Origin: Candidatus Thalassarchaeaceae archaeon
GTDB taxonomy: Archaea; Thermoplasmatota; Poseidoniia; Poseidoniales; Thalassarchaeaceae
Reading direction: 5' to 3'
NCBI GenBank assembly: GCA_013329905.1
Contig: DUJH01000019.1
Location: 1,188 to 7,952 of the forward strand
DNA: 6,765 nt
The position numbers and the translations under genes are program-made. Positions within the stretch are counted from its first letter, which is position 1; each line of letters opens with the position of its first letter. The notes under the pieces are model-generated. The model worked only from the letters and a program-made list of their open reading frames with translations. It ran no database searches and was not told where the DNA came from. Of the stretch, positions 5,831-6,765 are shown in pieces.

Positions 5831-6765
5831 ATGACAGCGCCCCGCGCTCTGCTCAGCGTCTTCCACAAGGACGGGATTGTCGAACTTGGAAAGTCCCTCA
5901 ACTCCCTTGGCTGGGAATTACTCTCGACGGGCGGAACCTCACGTGCTTTGCGGGAGGCAGGCTTGCCGGTCATCGATGTCAGTGATGCTACTGGGCACCC
6001 GGAATGTTTCGACGGACGGGTCAAAACCCTGCATCCTGCAGTACACGGTGGCATACTAGTCCGTCGCGATCGTGCAGACGACATGGAGATGCTCGAAGAG
6101 CTGGGATATCGCACGGTCGACTTGGTTTGCGTCAATTTGTATCCGTTTGAGGCAGTGGCTGCGAAGGACCCGCCGGCCCCAGATGCTGAATTGATTGAGA
6201 TGATTGACATTGGCGGGCCGACGATGATCCGTTCAGCGGCGAAGAATCACAAGGATTGCTTGGTACTAACTTCGCCAGAGCAATATGACTCAGTGTTGGG
6301 GGCATTGGAGGCTTCCAATGGCGACCCATCAGGAGTCAGCCTGGAGGCTCGCAAACAATTGGCATTGGAAGCCTTCCAAACAACTGCCGCTTACGATGCG
6401 GCGGTTAGCGGCGAGTTGGATGAGCGATTCAACTCGCCAGATGTTCCAAGCCGCATCCACGTTGCCAGCGAGGCCGGAACAGCACTGCGTTACGGAGAAA
6501 ATCCTCACCAGCCGGCTGCGTTCTATCCAGGTGCTAGTGCGACGGGTCCAATTGGCTTGGCCGCAGCCGTGCAGCACGGCGGTAAGGCACTTTCATTCAA
6601 CAATTATCTCGACCTCGATGGTGCGCTTCGAATAGCACGCGGATTACTCCGCGACATCGATGAAGCGCGCTCACAAGGATGCGTCGTCATCAAGCACACA
6701 AATCCCTGCGGATCGGCAATTGACGCAACGCAGGTTGGTGCTTGGCAGAACGCTCTTGCAAGCGA
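5831..6765 (+). CDS. purH: bifunctional AICAR transformylase / IMP cyclohydrolase, 3' end beyond the window
   Basis: PurH catalyses the last two steps of purine synthesis in the cytosol: AICAR plus 10-formyl-tetrahydrofolate gives FAICAR, which is then closed to IMP. The window holds 311 of roughly 520 codons. The N-terminal MGS-like cyclohydrolase domain shows LLSVFHKDGIVEL, LLSTGGTSRAL, VKTLHPAVHGGIL (K65), VNLYPFEAV and IDIGGPTMIRSAAKN. The transformylase part begins near residue 200, with LRYGENPHQPAAF, ALSFNNYLDLDGA and KHTNPCG, whose K288-H289 match the catalytic Lys-His pair of the family. ATG 5831 gives the standard family start (MTAPRALLSVF). The frame is open further upstream but without a good start codon. 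The two-domain form is the bacterial/eukaryotic type; many archaea instead use PurP and PurO. I see no frameshift or missing key residue in the visible part. Confidence 0.95.
   Translation, partial: MTAPRALLSVFHKDGIVELGKSLNSLGWELLSTGGTSRALREAGLPVIDVSDATGHPECFDGRVKTLHPAVHGGILVRRDRADDMEMLEELGYRTVDLVCVNLYPFEAVAAKDPPAPDAELIEMIDIGGPTMIRSAAKNHKDCLVLTSPEQYDSVLGALEASNGDPSGVSLEARKQLALEAFQTTAAYDAAVSGELDERFNSPDVPSRIHVASEAGTALRYGENPHQPAAFYPGASATGPIGLAAAVQHGGKALSFNNYLDLDGALRIARGLLRDIDEARSQGCVVIKHTNPCGSAIDATQVGAWQNALAS
6301..6380 (+). repeat. paired similar hairpin-forming segments inside purH
   Basis: GGCATTGGAGGCTTCCAATG at 6301-6320 and GGCATTGGAAGCCTTCCAAA at 6361-6380 are near copies exactly 60 bases apart. 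Each can fold: CATTGGA/TCCAATG with a four-base loop (6303-6320), and TTGGAA/TTCCAA with a three-base loop (6365-6379). Both are in the same codon frame and encode Ala-Leu-Glu-Ala (from residues 158 and 178). Both peptides fall where PurH proteins normally have similar helical residues, so coding constraint may explain the likeness. Confidence 0.3.

Noticed and set aside
5764..6210. Minus-strand frame of 148 codons over the start of purH
   Set aside because: It is antisense to purH, whose motifs are unmistakable, and its Ser/Arg-rich product looks like a shadow.

Overview
The window looks like a piece of an archaeal genome, most likely an uncultured marine euryarchaeon of the Marine Group II / Candidatus Poseidoniales kind. 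The archaeal assignment rests on a group II chaperonin (thermosome) and an archaeal-type PilT-family ATPase with a KH domain (COG1855-like). The narrower placement is an inference from the mid-range GC, the acidic proteins and a full bacterial-type purH next to archaeal information-processing genes. It was not tested by any search.

Layout: positions 1-938 carry the 5' 312 codons of a GT4-type glycosyltransferase on the minus strand, and its 3' end lies beyond the left edge. A divergent gap of about 87 bases (939-1025) separates it from five plus-strand genes. These are threonine synthase (thrC, 1026-2315), a small three-helix membrane protein of unknown function (2357-2683), a PilT-type ATPase with a C-terminal KH domain but no PIN domain (2783-4150), a thermosome subunit (4212-5783) and the first 311 codons of purH (5831 to the right edge).

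The gaps between the plus-strand genes are 41, 99, 61 and 47 bases, with no strong terminator or promoter in any of them. They could be read as one or a few transcripts, but nothing in the sequence proves this. Their functions are housekeeping and not obviously one pathway: amino-acid synthesis, an unknown membrane protein, a probable RNA- or ribosome-linked ATPase, protein folding and purine synthesis. I see no mobile element, CRISPR array, tRNA, rRNA or phage gene.

The most interesting points are the loss of the PIN nuclease domain from the COG1855-like ATPase together with a basic Gly/Arg/Lys tail, the thermosome without the usual Gly-Met C-terminal tail, the unassigned small membrane protein, and short inverted repeats that overlap two stop codons. 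I do not see a clearly new multi-gene system.
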